Shown: positions 52,715 to 61,580 of the stretch, piece after piece
Layout of the letters: every line of letters begins with the position of its first letter
Numbering within the stretch: position 1 is the first letter of the stretch
The notes under the pieces: generated by a model
What the model was told of the DNA's origin: nothing
The model's input: only the letters and a program-made list of their open reading frames with translations
Database searches by the model: none
Translations under genes and position numbers: made by a program
NCBI RefSeq assembly: GCF_001593005.1
Contig: NZ_LQZQ01000012.1
Coordinates: 62,001-126,000, forward strand
Length of the DNA: 64,000 nt
Direction: 5' to 3'
Source: Roseivirga ehrenbergii
GTDB lineage: Bacteria; Bacteroidota; Bacteroidia; Cytophagales; Cyclobacteriaceae

Positions 52715-54079
52715 ATGTCAATGCAATCAGTAAACCCTTCAAATAATCAAGTAATACAACTTTTCGAACCTCATTCAGAGGATTATGTTCAGGCAGCAAT
52801 AGAGCGAGCCGATCTTCAGTTTTCTACTTGGAAGAATGAGTTGTTCGAGTACAGAGCTCAGCTATTTAATAAGCTTGCCGATGTACTTGAAGAACGTAAA
52901 ACCTCACTTGCCGAAACTATGACCTTGGAAATGGGGAAACTCACAACCGAAGGTATTGCCGAAGTCGAGAAATGTGCATTAGTGTGTAGATATTATGCCG
53001 ACAATGCAGAGAAATTTTTAAAGGATGAAATCCTTAAATCCGATCATTCTAAAGCATTTATAAGCTATCAACCATTGGGTACTATCTTGGCTGTAATGCC
53101 CTGGAACTTCCCATTATGGCAAGTGTTTAGATTTGCAGCACCAACTTTAATGGCAGGAAATGTTGGTTTGTTAAAGCATGCCTCAAGCGTTCAAATGTGC
53201 GCTCAAGCCATTGAAGATACTTTCATCGAAGCGGGTTTTCCTGTTGGGGCTTTTCAAAACTTAAGAATTGGTTCTAATAAAGTAGAGGCCATTATTAATG
53301 ATGATCGCATTAAAGCGGTAACTCTTACCGGAAGCGAAGGAGCCGGTAGTGCTGTGGCGAGTGTAGCTGGATCGAAAATTAAAAAATCAGTTTTGGAGCT
53401 GGGCGGTAGTGACCCATTTATAGTGCTCGATAATGCCGACATGGACCTTACCGTTCGTACTGCCGTAAAGGCCAGAATGCGTAACTGCGGTCAGAGCTGT
53501 ATTGCAGCAAAACGTTTTATTGTGGTAGAAAGAGTGTATGATGAATTTGTGGAAAAGTTCAGCTCATTTTTACAAGCACTTAAGATCGGAGACCCCAGTG
53601 ATATTTTGACTTCTTGCGGCCCAATGGCTTCGGATGACTTGGCCAATGAATTACTTAAACAAGTAAATGAAAGTGTAGAAAAAGGTGCTAAAGTGGTTTT
53701 GGGAGGTAAGCGTCCTGACAGAGTAGGCGCTTATTTTGAACCTACCATTTTAGCAGATTTAAAGCCGGGTATGCCAGCCTATGAAGAGGAACTTTTCGGG
53801 CCAGTCGCATCATTGTTTAAAGTGAAAAATGAAGAAGAAGCCATTGCTTTAGCCAATAACAGTAAGTTTGGTTTAGGGGCTTCTATATGGACACAAGACT
53901 TGGTGCGTGGAGAAATGATTGCTAGAAAAATTGAATCAGGAGCCGTGTTTGTAAACCATATGGTTTCTTCTGATCCACGTTTACCTTTTGGCGGTATTAA
54001 AACCTCTGGTTATGGCCGAGAGCTGTCGCACTTGGGTATCCGTGAATTTATGAATACTAAAACTATTGTCATTAATTAA
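52715..54079 (+). CDS. Succinate-semialdehyde-type NAD(P)-dependent aldehyde dehydrogenase
   Basis: The start is set at the ATG at 52715, giving 454 residues. A TTG at 52691 would add eight residues with no support. Motifs are AVMPWNFPLWQVFRFAAPTL, VTLTGSEGAGSAVAS, VLELGGSDPFIVLDNAD with the catalytic Glu, CGQSCIAAKRFIV with the nucleophilic Cys, and EELFGPVASLFKV. The SCIAAKRF block is the hallmark of the succinate-semialdehyde dehydrogenase branch. It oxidises an aldehyde to an acid in the cytoplasm. It is 51 bases downstream of the ArsR regulator and ends at a strong terminator. The true substrate could differ from succinate semialdehyde. Confidence 0.93.
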   Translation: MSMQSVNPSNNQVIQLFEPHSEDYVQAAIERADLQFSTWKNELFEYRAQLFNKLADVLEERKTSLAETMTLEMGKLTTEGIAEVEKCALVCRYYADNAEKFLKDEILKSDHSKAFISYQPLGTILAVMPWNFPLWQVFRFAAPTLMAGNVGLLKHASSVQMCAQAIEDTFIEAGFPVGAFQNLRIGSNKVEAIINDDRIKAVTLTGSEGAGSAVASVAGSKIKKSVLELGGSDPFIVLDNADMDLTVRTAVKARMRNCGQSCIAAKRFIVVERVYDEFVEKFSSFLQALKIGDPSDILTSCGPMASDDLANELLKQVNESVEKGAKVVLGGKRPDRVGAYFEPTILADLKPGMPAYEEELFGPVASLFKVKNEEEAIALANNSKFGLGASIWTQDLVRGEMIARKIESGAVFVNHMVSSDPRLPFGGIKTSGYGRELSHLGIREFMNTKTIVIN

Positions 54080-54121
54080 AGATTGACAAACCTGTCTGAT
54101 AATTCAGAGAGGTAGGTGAAT

Positions 54122-54157
54122 AAAGAGCTGATGAACGATATTGTTCATCAGCTCTTT
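54122..54157. terminator. Bidirectional terminator
   Basis: AAAGAGCTGATGAAC and GTTCATCAGCTCTTT form a perfect 15-base stem with a 6-base loop between the aldehyde dehydrogenase gene and the convergent VOC lipoprotein gene. Confidence 0.92.
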
Positions 54158-54164
54158 TCTTTTA

Positions 54165-54626
54165 TCAATTTAGAGAATGAAGCCCTATGCGATTACCCTC
54201 CGTATCGAGGAACATAGCGAAGTGTCCATTTTCTTCATCGATTAACGTTTTCGGAACAATGATTTCTCCTCCATTAGCTTCTACTTTATTCAAAATAAAT
54301 TGAAGATCATCTCCACCATTGAGGTAAATTATTACACCATCAGAAGAAGGGGTATATCCTTCGCCTTTTATAAGCACTCCTGAGGCAGCTTCTCCATCAC
54401 TAGGGAATAACCCCATTTGTGTACCCTGCATCTCTATTTCAGAGATTTCTATATCTAAGATTGATTGATAAAAATTAACGGCACGAGAAAAATCAGTCGT
54501 TGGTATTTCGAAAATTGAGATAAAGCTTTTCATGTTTTTTCTTTTTGGGTCTAGAGTGTTTTTATCAGTACAAGCAGTCAGTATGATTGCGAAAATTACA
54601 ATTAAACTTAGTGGTGTGTTTTTCAT
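54165..54626 (-). CDS. VOC (glyoxalase-like) superfamily lipoprotein
   Basis: This 153-residue protein starts with a lipoprotein-like signal MKNTPLSLIVIFAIILTAC (Cys19), followed by a VOC domain: FEIPTTDFSRAVNFYQSILD, VLIKGEGYTPSSDGVIIYLN and GHFAMFLDTEGNRIGLHSLN. The VOC fold usually holds a metal for dioxygenase, isomerase or resistance functions. The cytosolic form would start at Met32 (MKSFISIFEI), so export is likely but not certain. A second VOC lipoprotein is at 57775. Substrate unknown. Confidence 0.82.
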   Translation of the reverse strand: MKNTPLSLIVIFAIILTACTDKNTLDPKRKNMKSFISIFEIPTTDFSRAVNFYQSILDIEISEIEMQGTQMGLFPSDGEAASGVLIKGEGYTPSSDGVIIYLNGGDDLQFILNKVEANGGEIIVPKTLIDEENGHFAMFLDTEGNRIGLHSLN

Positions 54627-54698
54627 TCTGATTTCTTAAAATTTAGTTTTCAAGATTAAGAAACCTCTAAAAGAACGAATTGTAAAAATGCGACAACT

Positions 54699-55517
54699 CT
54701 AGTCCTCCGAATAGAAAAGAGAAGAAAGCACTAATTGCTTGTCACTCAAATACTCTTTAGGATTGGTGCCAGTAAACTCTTTGAAATCTTTAATGAAGTG
54801 TGCTTGATCATAATATTCACTAGCGTAAGCAATCGCTGTTAGACTATCTGGTTGCTTATTGAGCATCATTTTTAAAGCAGCTTGCAGCCTTATTATTTTT
54901 CCTAATTGTTTGGGGCTAATCCCCACTTGTTTTAAAAAGTTTCTCTCAAGGTTTCTTCTTTGTGATAGTTCACCTTTCAGAATAGAACTAATGGGTATAC
55001 TTCCGTTTGTTGTATGAAGGCTGTCAATAGTAGATTTTACGATTCTATCAATTGTGGACGTTTCAATCAACTTGCTTAACAGAAAACTCTCCACAATTTC
55101 TATTCTCTCTTCCGTACTTGCAGCATGAATAATTTTTTCTTCTAATTCATTTGCTGATTCTCCAAAAAGCACGGAGAGAGGTGTGTCCTTATTGGCTAGT
55201 TCTTTGACTGGCGATTTTATAAAATTGGCAAAACCGTAAGGGTAGAAGCGAACTGCAAATGAATTGACAAATCCTGTGGGTTGGATAAAATATGACTTGG
55301 TAATTTGGCCAACAACCATTGCTCTTGGCTGCAATACCCAGTTTTTTTCGTTCTCCAATCGTTTTATGTCTTCCCCAAGAATAAAGGCCATTTCAATGCA
55401 ACCGTCAGGTACTATTCTTTGCTTTTCGGTTGCCATTTCAGCAGAAACCTCAAGTGTCCAGTAACACTTAACAATGGCTTCTAGGTCGGGGTGAACTTTA
55501 TACGTTTGATAATTCAT
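54699..55517 (-). CDS. AraC-family transcriptional regulator
   Basis: This 272-residue protein has an N-terminal sensory region with the DUF6597 pattern (HPDLEAIVKCYWTLEVSAEM; IVPDGCIEMAFILGED) and a C-terminal AraC-type double helix-turn-helix (about 170-265). The latter includes RNLERNFLKQVGISPKQLGK, IAYASEYYDQAHFIKDFKEF and TGTNPKEYLS. The second, PFYDQSHFIREFK-like segment is the diagnostic AraC motif. It is separated from the VOC lipoprotein gene downstream by 72 bases on the same strand. Targets unknown. Confidence 0.93.
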   Translation of the reverse strand: MNYQTYKVHPDLEAIVKCYWTLEVSAEMATEKQRIVPDGCIEMAFILGEDIKRLENEKNWVLQPRAMVVGQITKSYFIQPTGFVNSFAVRFYPYGFANFIKSPVKELANKDTPLSVLFGESANELEEKIIHAASTEERIEIVESFLLSKLIETSTIDRIVKSTIDSLHTTNGSIPISSILKGELSQRRNLERNFLKQVGISPKQLGKIIRLQAALKMMLNKQPDSLTAIAYASEYYDQAHFIKDFKEFTGTNPKEYLSDKQLVLSSLFYSED

Positions 55518-55642
55518 TTAAAGAGATTTACTGGAGAATGGTCAGCCTGCCATTTCGGAAGATAAAAAAGAGTAATTAGAGTCATGCGATAGCTCATCTT
55601 GATGAAGGTATATATCTAAGGCTAAGATTGAAATCGGAAACT

Positions 55643-56710
55643 TTATGCGGTTCGGTTGTCGCTGTTCTCTTTTTTTCCTTCTGCAATCAGTTCTTTGGTT
55701 TCTTCCTTTTCTTCTTTTTCTAGCTTTTCAACTTCTTCCTTTTGATTGTGATTTGAAGAGTCGATAGAGAAAACACAACAGATAGGGAAATGGTCTGAGC
55801 CAACGTGTTCTAAAACGCTTAATTCTTTTAGAAAAATAGTTGGGCAATGGAAGACGAGATCTAATGGAGCTCTGAAAAACCAATATTTAGCATGATAAGA
55901 AGCTAAAATTCCACGCCCCATTCTACCATCGATTAATCCGCTGTTTTTGCGGAATAGTTCAGAGATTTTGGACCATGCCACTGTATTGAAATCGCCTATT
56001 ACGAGGGTTGGCTTGTTGATTTCTTTGGTGCGTTTTGCAATACATAGTAGATCGCCATCGCGCTCTTTAGAAGTGTCTTCTTCTGTAGGGCTTGGCGGTG
56101 GTGGGTGTACGCAGAAAAGTACAAAGTCTTCTCCATCTTCGGTTTTGAAATGGGCCTCTATGCTTGGTAAATCTTCTGATACGAAGTAATGGGTAGTAAC
56201 CTTCTGAAAAGGCATTTTAGCATACAAATGCATGCCATAGGTGTTCTCCAATGTTATTTTTTCTGTATAAGGATAGTCAGCTTCCATTTCTCGCATGGCA
56301 AGTTCCCAATCCTTGTTGCTTTCTATGGTGAGAAAAATATCTGGCTTTTCTTTTCGAATAAAGTCTTTAAATCTGTTAAACTCTTGATTGAATTGATAAA
56401 TGTTGGTAGAAATTACTTTTATCTCGGTCAACCCCTCTGTTTCATTCTTGTGGCTTTTATAAAATTTTGTAAAACGAGCTAATAAATAGGAGTGGTAAAC
56501 AATTAGCCCTATTTGGATTAATGCAACCACCCAAAAACCAATGCTCTTTTCCGAGAAAACAAAAAGGCCAATACTCGCTACAACCTGAAGAATGAGCAGC
56601 TGCATTTTAATAAATTCAGGCACACGAAAAACCCAATGCTGGTTTTTAACAAAGGGTAATAAGCTTATAATAATAAGCAGTACCGACAGAAAGATAAAAA
56701 AAATGCTCAA
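55643..56710 (-). CDS. Endonuclease/exonuclease/phosphatase-family membrane protein
   Basis: This 355-residue protein has an N-terminal membrane region of three hydrophobic helices (about 1-85). An EEP domain (about 95-320) follows, with KVISTNIYQFN, PDIFLTIESNKDW (metal Glu), FVLFCVHPPPPSP, VIGDFNTVAWS (Asp-x-Asn) and VGSDHFPICCVF (catalytic SDH). An acidic and lysine-rich tail of about 30 residues ends it. Members cleave phosphodiester or phosphomonoester bonds in DNA, lipids or inositides. With the catalytic domain beyond the helices, a periplasmic or membrane-surface role is likely. Substrate unknown. Confidence 0.88.
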   Translation of the reverse strand: MSIFFIFLSVLLIIISLLPFVKNQHWVFRVPEFIKMQLLILQVVASIGLFVFSEKSIGFWVVALIQIGLIVYHSYLLARFTKFYKSHKNETEGLTEIKVISTNIYQFNQEFNRFKDFIRKEKPDIFLTIESNKDWELAMREMEADYPYTEKITLENTYGMHLYAKMPFQKVTTHYFVSEDLPSIEAHFKTEDGEDFVLFCVHPPPPSPTEEDTSKERDGDLLCIAKRTKEINKPTLVIGDFNTVAWSKISELFRKNSGLIDGRMGRGILASYHAKYWFFRAPLDLVFHCPTIFLKELSVLEHVGSDHFPICCVFSIDSSNHNQKEEVEKLEKEEKEETKELIAEGKKENSDNRTA

Positions 56711-56818
56711 TTCAAAATGTTTACAAACAGCCTGTTATGGGTTTTAAAATAGCAAAAGAGCCAGGTTTGATATAATGGGTTCTTTTGGAGACCTAAGTTA
56801 ATATATTTTGGTAATCTG

Positions 56819-57667
56819 TTATAGATGTTTAAACTCTCTAATCAACTCAATAACTGGTTTGTGAGGTCTTCCTGCTGCCTGTTCAAAATCGGAAGGAATG
56901 TTATAAACCCCATCGCTTATTCCTTTATAAATTCCAGCAATTACAGACCCTATAAATTCGCCTAGTTCTTCTTTTCTTTCTTTTTCATAAGCTTCGCAGG
57001 GTACAGCATTGTAAATCAGGTTTGTTTTATATACCTGATTGATCAACTCTGCTAACCTAGCTTGTGTAATAGTTTCGCCCATCAGGTTGTAAGTCTTTCC
57101 AATGTGCTTGTCGTTTAAAAGCATTTTGGCATATGCATAACCTAATTCAGGTCGACTTGTGTATCCACATTTTCCATGGCCTGCACAATTTCTAATTTCA
57201 CCTTCCCTTTTGTAAGTCTGGATATATTCTAAATCGGGTTCGATATAAATGCCATTTCTTCCAATCACCCATTGAAGGCCAGATTCCCGAACATCAGCTT
57301 CGGTTTGACGATTGCTTTGAACCACGGGGCTAAACGCATTTTTTTCTTCGTCACCAATAATGCTGGTATAAACAATCTTTTTCACCCCATTTTGCTTTGC
57401 CGCTTCAATCACATTTCTATGTTGTTGAATTCTCTTTTGTGGTTCGTCCATGCCAGAGACCAGAAGCACGGCATCAATCCCTTTCAAAGCAATATCAAAA
57501 TCCTCACGATTGTTATAGTCGCCTTTTCTTACGGCTACACCAAGCTGTTCTGCTTTTGCGGGTGTTCGTGCAATGGCGATCACATTATCCTTACCAATCT
57601 CTTCAATCAGTTGCTTTACTATGGCTGAACCTAGTTGTCCGCTTGCCGATGTTACTGCTGTTTTCAT
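56819..57667 (-). CDS. NmrA-like atypical SDR (NAD(P)H:quinone reductase QOR2-like)
   Basis: This 282-residue protein starts MKTAVTSASGQLGSAIVKQL, the glycine motif of atypical NmrA/QorB SDRs. VIAIARTPAKAEQLGVAVRK is the cofactor strand, GIDAVLLVSGMDEPQKRIQQ and KKIVYTSIIGDEEKNAFSPV follow, and the catalytic Tyr-x-x-x-Lys is not conserved, as is normal for the group. It probably binds NADPH and reduces quinones or senses the redox state in the cytoplasm. It is monocistronic. Confidence 0.9.
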   Translation of the reverse strand: MKTAVTSASGQLGSAIVKQLIEEIGKDNVIAIARTPAKAEQLGVAVRKGDYNNREDFDIALKGIDAVLLVSGMDEPQKRIQQHRNVIEAAKQNGVKKIVYTSIIGDEEKNAFSPVVQSNRQTEADVRESGLQWVIGRNGIYIEPDLEYIQTYKREGEIRNCAGHGKCGYTSRPELGYAYAKMLLNDKHIGKTYNLMGETITQARLAELINQVYKTNLIYNAVPCEAYEKERKEELGEFIGSVIAGIYKGISDGVYNIPSDFEQAAGRPHKPVIELIREFKHL

Positions 57668-57774
57668 TGGAAAAGTGTTTTAATGATTTAACTTTTTTTG
57701 AGAACTTGAGGCTCTTTTTAGCTGGCTACAAATGGTCTTATATAATAGTGAATTCGACTAACCACTTATTAATA

Positions 57775-58269
57775 TTAGTTAGGTTCCCAAAGCTCAATTT
57801 TATTACCTTCTGCATCTAGGATATGTATGAACTTTCCGAAGTCATAAGTAGCCATGCTGTCAACAATGGTTACTCCGTTTTCTTTAAGTTTGATGATGAG
57901 CGCTTCTATATTTTGAACTTGATAATTGATCATAAAATCCTTTCTGGATGGAGAAAAATGTTCATCTCCTTTTTTGAAAGGCTTCCATTGAAGAGAGTTA
58001 ACCTTGTCAGGCTTGTTAAGGTTTCTCGACTCAAAACTTGCAGAGCCCCATTCATTGGTCTCAATCCCTAAATTTTTCGCATACCATTCTTTCGTTTCTT
58101 CCGGATTGTCGGAATAAAAGAATATACCACCAATCCCTGTCACTTTTGGCGTGCTATCAACATTGTCTGTTTGATTTTTTGAGTCTTCCATTTTTGTGGT
58201 TTCATTAGGTGTTGAGTTGCAACTTGCAAGTAAGGCTGCAATCGATATCGTTATGATAAGTCTGTTCAT
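57775..58269 (-). CDS. VOC (glyoxalase-like) superfamily lipoprotein
   Basis: This 164-residue protein has a lipoprotein signal ending LLASC (Cys17) and a Thr/Ser/Asp-rich linker of about 25 residues. A VOC domain follows: IGGIFFYSDNPEETKEWYAK, NLGIETNEWGSASFE, DFMINYQVQNIEALIIKLKE and ILDAEGNKIELWEPN at the C-terminus. It is distantly similar to the lipoprotein at 54165 and may be an envelope-located binding protein or isomerase. It lies 20 bases downstream of the YdcF-like gene on the same strand, suggesting one transcript. Substrate unknown. Confidence 0.82.
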   Translation of the reverse strand: MNRLIITISIAALLASCNSTPNETTKMEDSKNQTDNVDSTPKVTGIGGIFFYSDNPEETKEWYAKNLGIETNEWGSASFESRNLNKPDKVNSLQWKPFKKGDEHFSPSRKDFMINYQVQNIEALIIKLKENGVTIVDSMATYDFGKFIHILDAEGNKIELWEPN

Positions 58270-58289
58270 TTTGTTCTTCGAAGTATATT

Positions 58290-59054
58290 CTAAATATACC
58301 CCATCACTTTATAAGTTGCTAAGCCCACCCATTCTTTAAAAAGCGTTTCCCAACGCTTAATGGCTTCCGCTTTTGGAATGACAATATCATCAAAGTTAAG
58401 GCTAGGCCTGTCGGTATAATAGCCTGCAGGGAATTCGTCAAACTCAACGCCTTGCTTGGCTAGACATAGGGCCGAACGCTTCATATGGAAGGCAGAAGTA
58501 ATCAAAAGGTATTTCTGATTTGGAAAATCACGCTTCAATATTTTAGCAGATTCCACCGAATTTTCATAGGTGTTTACGGCCTTGGGTTCCACTGTAATAA
58601 CAGAATCTGGAACGCCCGCCATTACCAGAAAACTCTTGAGTCTTTCTGCGGCAATACTCATTCCTACTTGCTGAAATCCCAAGCCACCGCTTACTATAAT
58701 GTGTTTCAGTTTACCCTCATTATAAAGTTGAAGTGTATGTGTAATTCTATCGGCACCTTGGTTAAAATACACTCTGTCGTTCGGACTTTTACTGCCTTTG
58801 GTTATACCCGTAAAAACTATCCCCACATCATATACACCCACTTCTTTCATTGGTGTAGGTTCGGGTTCCCATAAAAGCATGGCCCTGTTGCTGATGTATT
58901 GGTTCGAAAAGAAAATCAATAAAACCAAAGGGAGGATAAAGAAGAGCCTTTTCCTTTTCGGACTTTTAGTGAACCTAGAATACACAAGAAAACCAATGAC
59001 CCAAGTGAGGGGCATTACGAAAAGGGCGAGTATTTTTGAAAGAATAAAGAACAC
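58290..59054 (-). CDS. YdcF/ElyC-family (DUF218) membrane protein
   Basis: This 254-residue protein has two N-terminal transmembrane helices (about 1-50) and a DUF218 domain. The domain contains YDVGIVFTGIT, HIIVSGGLGFQQVGMSIAAE, VPDSVITVEPKAVNTYENSV and YLLITSAFHMKRSALCLAKQ, the last holding the SxxHxxR-like motif. The family includes E. coli ElyC/SanA-type envelope proteins linked to undecaprenyl carrier or barrier function. It is followed after 20 bases by a VOC lipoprotein gene. A specific biochemical activity is unknown. Confidence 0.9.
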   Translation of the reverse strand: MFFILSKILALFVMPLTWVIGFLVYSRFTKSPKRKRLFFILPLVLLIFFSNQYISNRAMLLWEPEPTPMKEVGVYDVGIVFTGITKGSKSPNDRVYFNQGADRITHTLQLYNEGKLKHIIVSGGLGFQQVGMSIAAERLKSFLVMAGVPDSVITVEPKAVNTYENSVESAKILKRDFPNQKYLLITSAFHMKRSALCLAKQGVEFDEFPAGYYTDRPSLNFDDIVIPKAEAIKRWETLFKEWVGLATYKVMGYI

Positions 59055-59162
59055 GATGGATTTTTTACGAAATTACATTAACAAAATCTGAAATCATTAT
59101 CGATTGATTATTAATTAGTTAAATGTTTTTTGTTTTGTTTTTGATATTTATTTCACAACGGG

Positions 59163-59190
59163 TGTAATGACATACCCTCACCCTCGTCTC
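59163..59190 (+). promoter_or_regulatory. Candidate ECF-type promoter of the sigma operon
   Basis: TGTAAT (59163-59168) and CGTCTC (59185-59190) resemble the TG(C/T)AA(C/T)...CGTC-type promoter recognised by ECF sigma factors, with a separation close to the second candidate at 63122. The start codon follows 9 bases after the -10-like element, so the transcript would have almost no leader. Confidence 0.4.
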
Positions 59191-59199
59191 TACTATTGA

Positions 59200-59712
59200 A
59201 TGGAGTTGCAAACGTTTAAATCACAAGTTCTACCAGTAAAGGATAAGCTCTTTCGGATCGCTCTTAATATGATGCGGTCTGTGGAGGAAGCCGAAGACAT
59301 TCTACAGGATGTAATGGTAAAGCTTTGGGACAAACGGGCGCAATGGGTCGAGTACAGAAACTTAGAGGCTTTTGCGGTAACAATTACCAAAAACCTTTGT
59401 TTGGACAGACTCAAATCAAAAAGAATGAAAGGCCATTTCGACATTCAAGAAATGGAGTTGGATTCTGGAGCAGTTTCGCCTTACCAACGCATTGAACTGG
59501 ACGACAGCGTAAAAACGATGGTGAGGGTGTTTGAGCAACTGCCAGATCAACAGCGGCTTTTGATTACCCTTCGGGATGTGGAAGGCTACAGCTATGAAGA
59601 AATAGCAGAGCAAACAGGGTTGGAAGTGAACAACATTAGAGTGGGCATTTCCAGAGCAAGAAAGAAGGCGAAAGAAGATTACTTAAAAATTGCGAATTAT
59701 GAACAGCAATAA
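59200..59712 (+). CDS. ECF RNA polymerase sigma factor
   Basis: This 170-residue sigma-70-family protein has region 2 (about 10-75: FRIALNMMRSVEEAEDILQD, VMVKLWDKRAQW, AVTITKNLCLDRLKSKRMKG). The region 4 helix-turn-helix (about 115-160) has QLPDQQRLLITLRDVEGYSY, EEIAEQTGLEVNNIRVGISR and ARKKAKEDY. It lacks region 3, as ECF factors do. It overlaps the next gene by 14 bases. The neighbouring membrane protein is likely its anti-sigma partner, and the three DUF4097-like exported proteins downstream its output. Confidence 0.96.
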   Translation: MELQTFKSQVLPVKDKLFRIALNMMRSVEEAEDILQDVMVKLWDKRAQWVEYRNLEAFAVTITKNLCLDRLKSKRMKGHFDIQEMELDSGAVSPYQRIELDDSVKTMVRVFEQLPDQQRLLITLRDVEGYSYEEIAEQTGLEVNNIRVGISRARKKAKEDYLKIANYEQQ

Positions 59713-60475
59713 AGAAATAGAGGCATTAATCGAGAAATATAACAACGGGGAAACTTCTCTTCAGGAAGAAGAGCAACTCCAAAGCTTCTTTCGGAGAGAA
59801 GGCGTCCCCGACCATTTGAAGGAGGTGCAAGTCTGGTTTGCACAGCTTGATTTGAGAGCGAAAACAGAATGGGAAGGTTTTTCTGAAGATAAGCTTTTTG
59901 GAAAGTTGGAATCCCAGGTGAAGCAAGAAGAAGCCAAAGTGGTTCCGATGCTTCAACCTAAAACAAAGCAGGTTTGGTTGTATCGTGTAGCGGCTGCCGT
60001 GGCTTTAGTATTAGTCGGCTTCTACTTGGGTAATGAAATCAGAAATGATGATGTAGCAGGAGTGAAAGAAGAATTGGCGCAGGTAAAAGCTATGATGCTC
60101 GAACAAATGACAAGCTCATCGGCCAGTGGAAGGCTGCAAGCAGTGAACTACTCGGTTGAACTTAAAGAAGTAGATCAGGAAATGCTCAACGCTTTGATTA
60201 ACGTGCTGGAAACCGATGAAAACATGAATGTAAGGTTAAAAGCAGTGGAGGGTTTGGCCAAGTTTTATGATGAGCCCATAGCCAAGAAAGCTTTGCTTAA
60301 GGCTTTAAAAGAAGAGAAAGAGCCAATGATGCAAATCGCGTTGATTGATGTGTTAGTGGAAAATAATGAAAAAGCAGCATTGGACGATTTAGAACGCATA
60401 GCCGAAGACAGCAACAGTATAAAAGGAGTGAAGGATCAGGCTTATATGGGCATGTTCAAACTCAAAGAAATGTAA
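59699..60475 (+). CDS. Anti-sigma-like single-pass membrane protein with HEAT repeats
   Basis: The ATG at 59699 gives 258 residues; a TTG three codons earlier is possible. The N-terminal ~90-residue cytoplasmic region has IEALIEKYNNGETSLQEEEQ, the segment seen at the start of Bacteroidota anti-sigma and FecR-like proteins. One transmembrane helix (about 92-111, YRVAAAVALVLVGFYLG) precedes a periplasmic region with a short coiled coil and two or three HEAT-like helix pairs (about 155-250: NALINVLETDENMNVRLKAV, KKALLKALKEEKEPMMQIAL). The gene overlaps the sigma gene by 14 bases. The periplasmic HEAT domain may sense envelope state and release the sigma factor. The role is inferred. Confidence 0.82.
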   Translation: MNSNKEIEALIEKYNNGETSLQEEEQLQSFFRREGVPDHLKEVQVWFAQLDLRAKTEWEGFSEDKLFGKLESQVKQEEAKVVPMLQPKTKQVWLYRVAAAVALVLVGFYLGNEIRNDDVAGVKEELAQVKAMMLEQMTSSSASGRLQAVNYSVELKEVDQEMLNALINVLETDENMNVRLKAVEGLAKFYDEPIAKKALLKALKEEKEPMMQIALIDVLVENNEKAALDDLERIAEDSNSIKGVKDQAYMGMFKLKEM

Positions 60476-60556
60476 AAGTATTTAATCGATTGAATTGGTC
60501 AGGATTAGCCTTCCTTAAAAGGTAAAACTCAAAATATCTGAAACATAAAAAAATCA

Positions 60557-61330
60557 ATGATGAAAAAGTTAACAATGAATTTATTAGCGATAGCGCTCTT
60601 TTTAGTGGCCTTTACGGTAGAAGGACAGGATTTTAAAGTCGCAGTATCGGGTCAAAAGAAAGTTGTGATTAAAGAAGTAAACAGGGTAAGTGTAGAAGCT
60701 TATGACGGCACTGAAATTCAAATTACTTCAAGTAACAAGGACGAGGAACGATCAGAAAGAGCCGCAGGCCTTAAGTCGCTCAGCGCAAGGGGAGAAGACA
60801 ATACTGGAATTGGTTTGAATGTAAAGACTGAAGCTGGAGAAATCACTATAATGCAAGTAGCCAGACGCGCAGATGGAAAATACACCATCAAAATACCCAA
60901 GTCGATGAATGTGAAAGTTGAGCATAATGGGAGCTGGGAAGGTAGTAAAATTGAAGTATACCGAGTAAGCGGAGAGCTGGAGATTTCAGGTAATAATAAT
61001 GGAGTGTATTTGGAAGACATTACTGGCCCAGCTTTGGTGAACACAGTTTATGGTCAAATCGAAGCTAAATTTACTTCACTGAGCCAAGCAGGTCCAACCT
61101 CATTAGTTTCGGTATATGGCGATGTAGACGTAACGCTTCCGGCCAATGCGAAAGCCAATATTTCGGCAAAAACACCTTTTGGTGAAGCCTACTCAGATTT
61201 AAATATTGAATTCCCTAAAACGGACGGTATGAGAAAGGTAAGCTCAACTGTGGAAGGCACCTTAAATGGTGGAGGCGTCAAACTTGATATTCAAGCCTCT
61301 TACAAAAATATCTACCTTCGAAAGAAGTAA
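60557..61330 (+). CDS. DUF4097-like exported beta-helix protein 1
   Basis: This 257-residue protein has a signal peptide of about 23 residues (MMKKLTMNLLAIALFLVAFT through VEGQ). The body is a repeated beta-strand sheet in which each turn restates residues facing the core: VSVEAYDGTEIQITSSNKDE, YTIKIPKSMNVKVEHNGSWE, GELEISGNNNGVYLEDITG, VNTVYGQIEAKFTSLS. It ends with GGGVKLDIQASYKNIYLRKK. This matches the DUF4097/head-GIN adhesin-like solenoid group common in Bacteroidota. It is the first of three paralogues behind the sigma and anti-sigma genes. Envelope location is inferred. Confidence 0.82.
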   Translation: MMKKLTMNLLAIALFLVAFTVEGQDFKVAVSGQKKVVIKEVNRVSVEAYDGTEIQITSSNKDEERSERAAGLKSLSARGEDNTGIGLNVKTEAGEITIMQVARRADGKYTIKIPKSMNVKVEHNGSWEGSKIEVYRVSGELEISGNNNGVYLEDITGPALVNTVYGQIEAKFTSLSQAGPTSLVSVYGDVDVTLPANAKANISAKTPFGEAYSDLNIEFPKTDGMRKVSSTVEGTLNGGGVKLDIQASYKNIYLRKK

Positions 61331-61407
61331 TCTGAAATGTCCGTGAAGTTTAAATACTAAACTTTACAGATGTTTTTCTAATACCGGGCTAAAATAGGTA
61401 GCCATAC

Positions 61408-61496
61408 TTCCCTCAAAAGGAAGCTCAAGTCTAAGGCAATTCTCCCTCTATTTTACTTAGTGATTCGTATTCAATTATGATTGAAACGGGAGAATT
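61408..61496. other. Inverted repeats in the 250-base gap between paralogues 1 and 2
   Basis: CTTCC/GGAAG forms a short hairpin near 61408-61423. AATTCTCCC (61438-61446) is complementary to GGGAGAATT (61488-61496) across 41 bases. No T run follows, so these look like leader or mRNA-structure elements rather than a terminator. Confidence 0.4.
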
Positions 61497-61580
61497 ATGT
61501 CTTGACGAACTGAAAAATCAAGCTTGAATTCTGATTTGAATAGAATTCTAAAAACGGTCAACAACTCAAAATATCACAAC

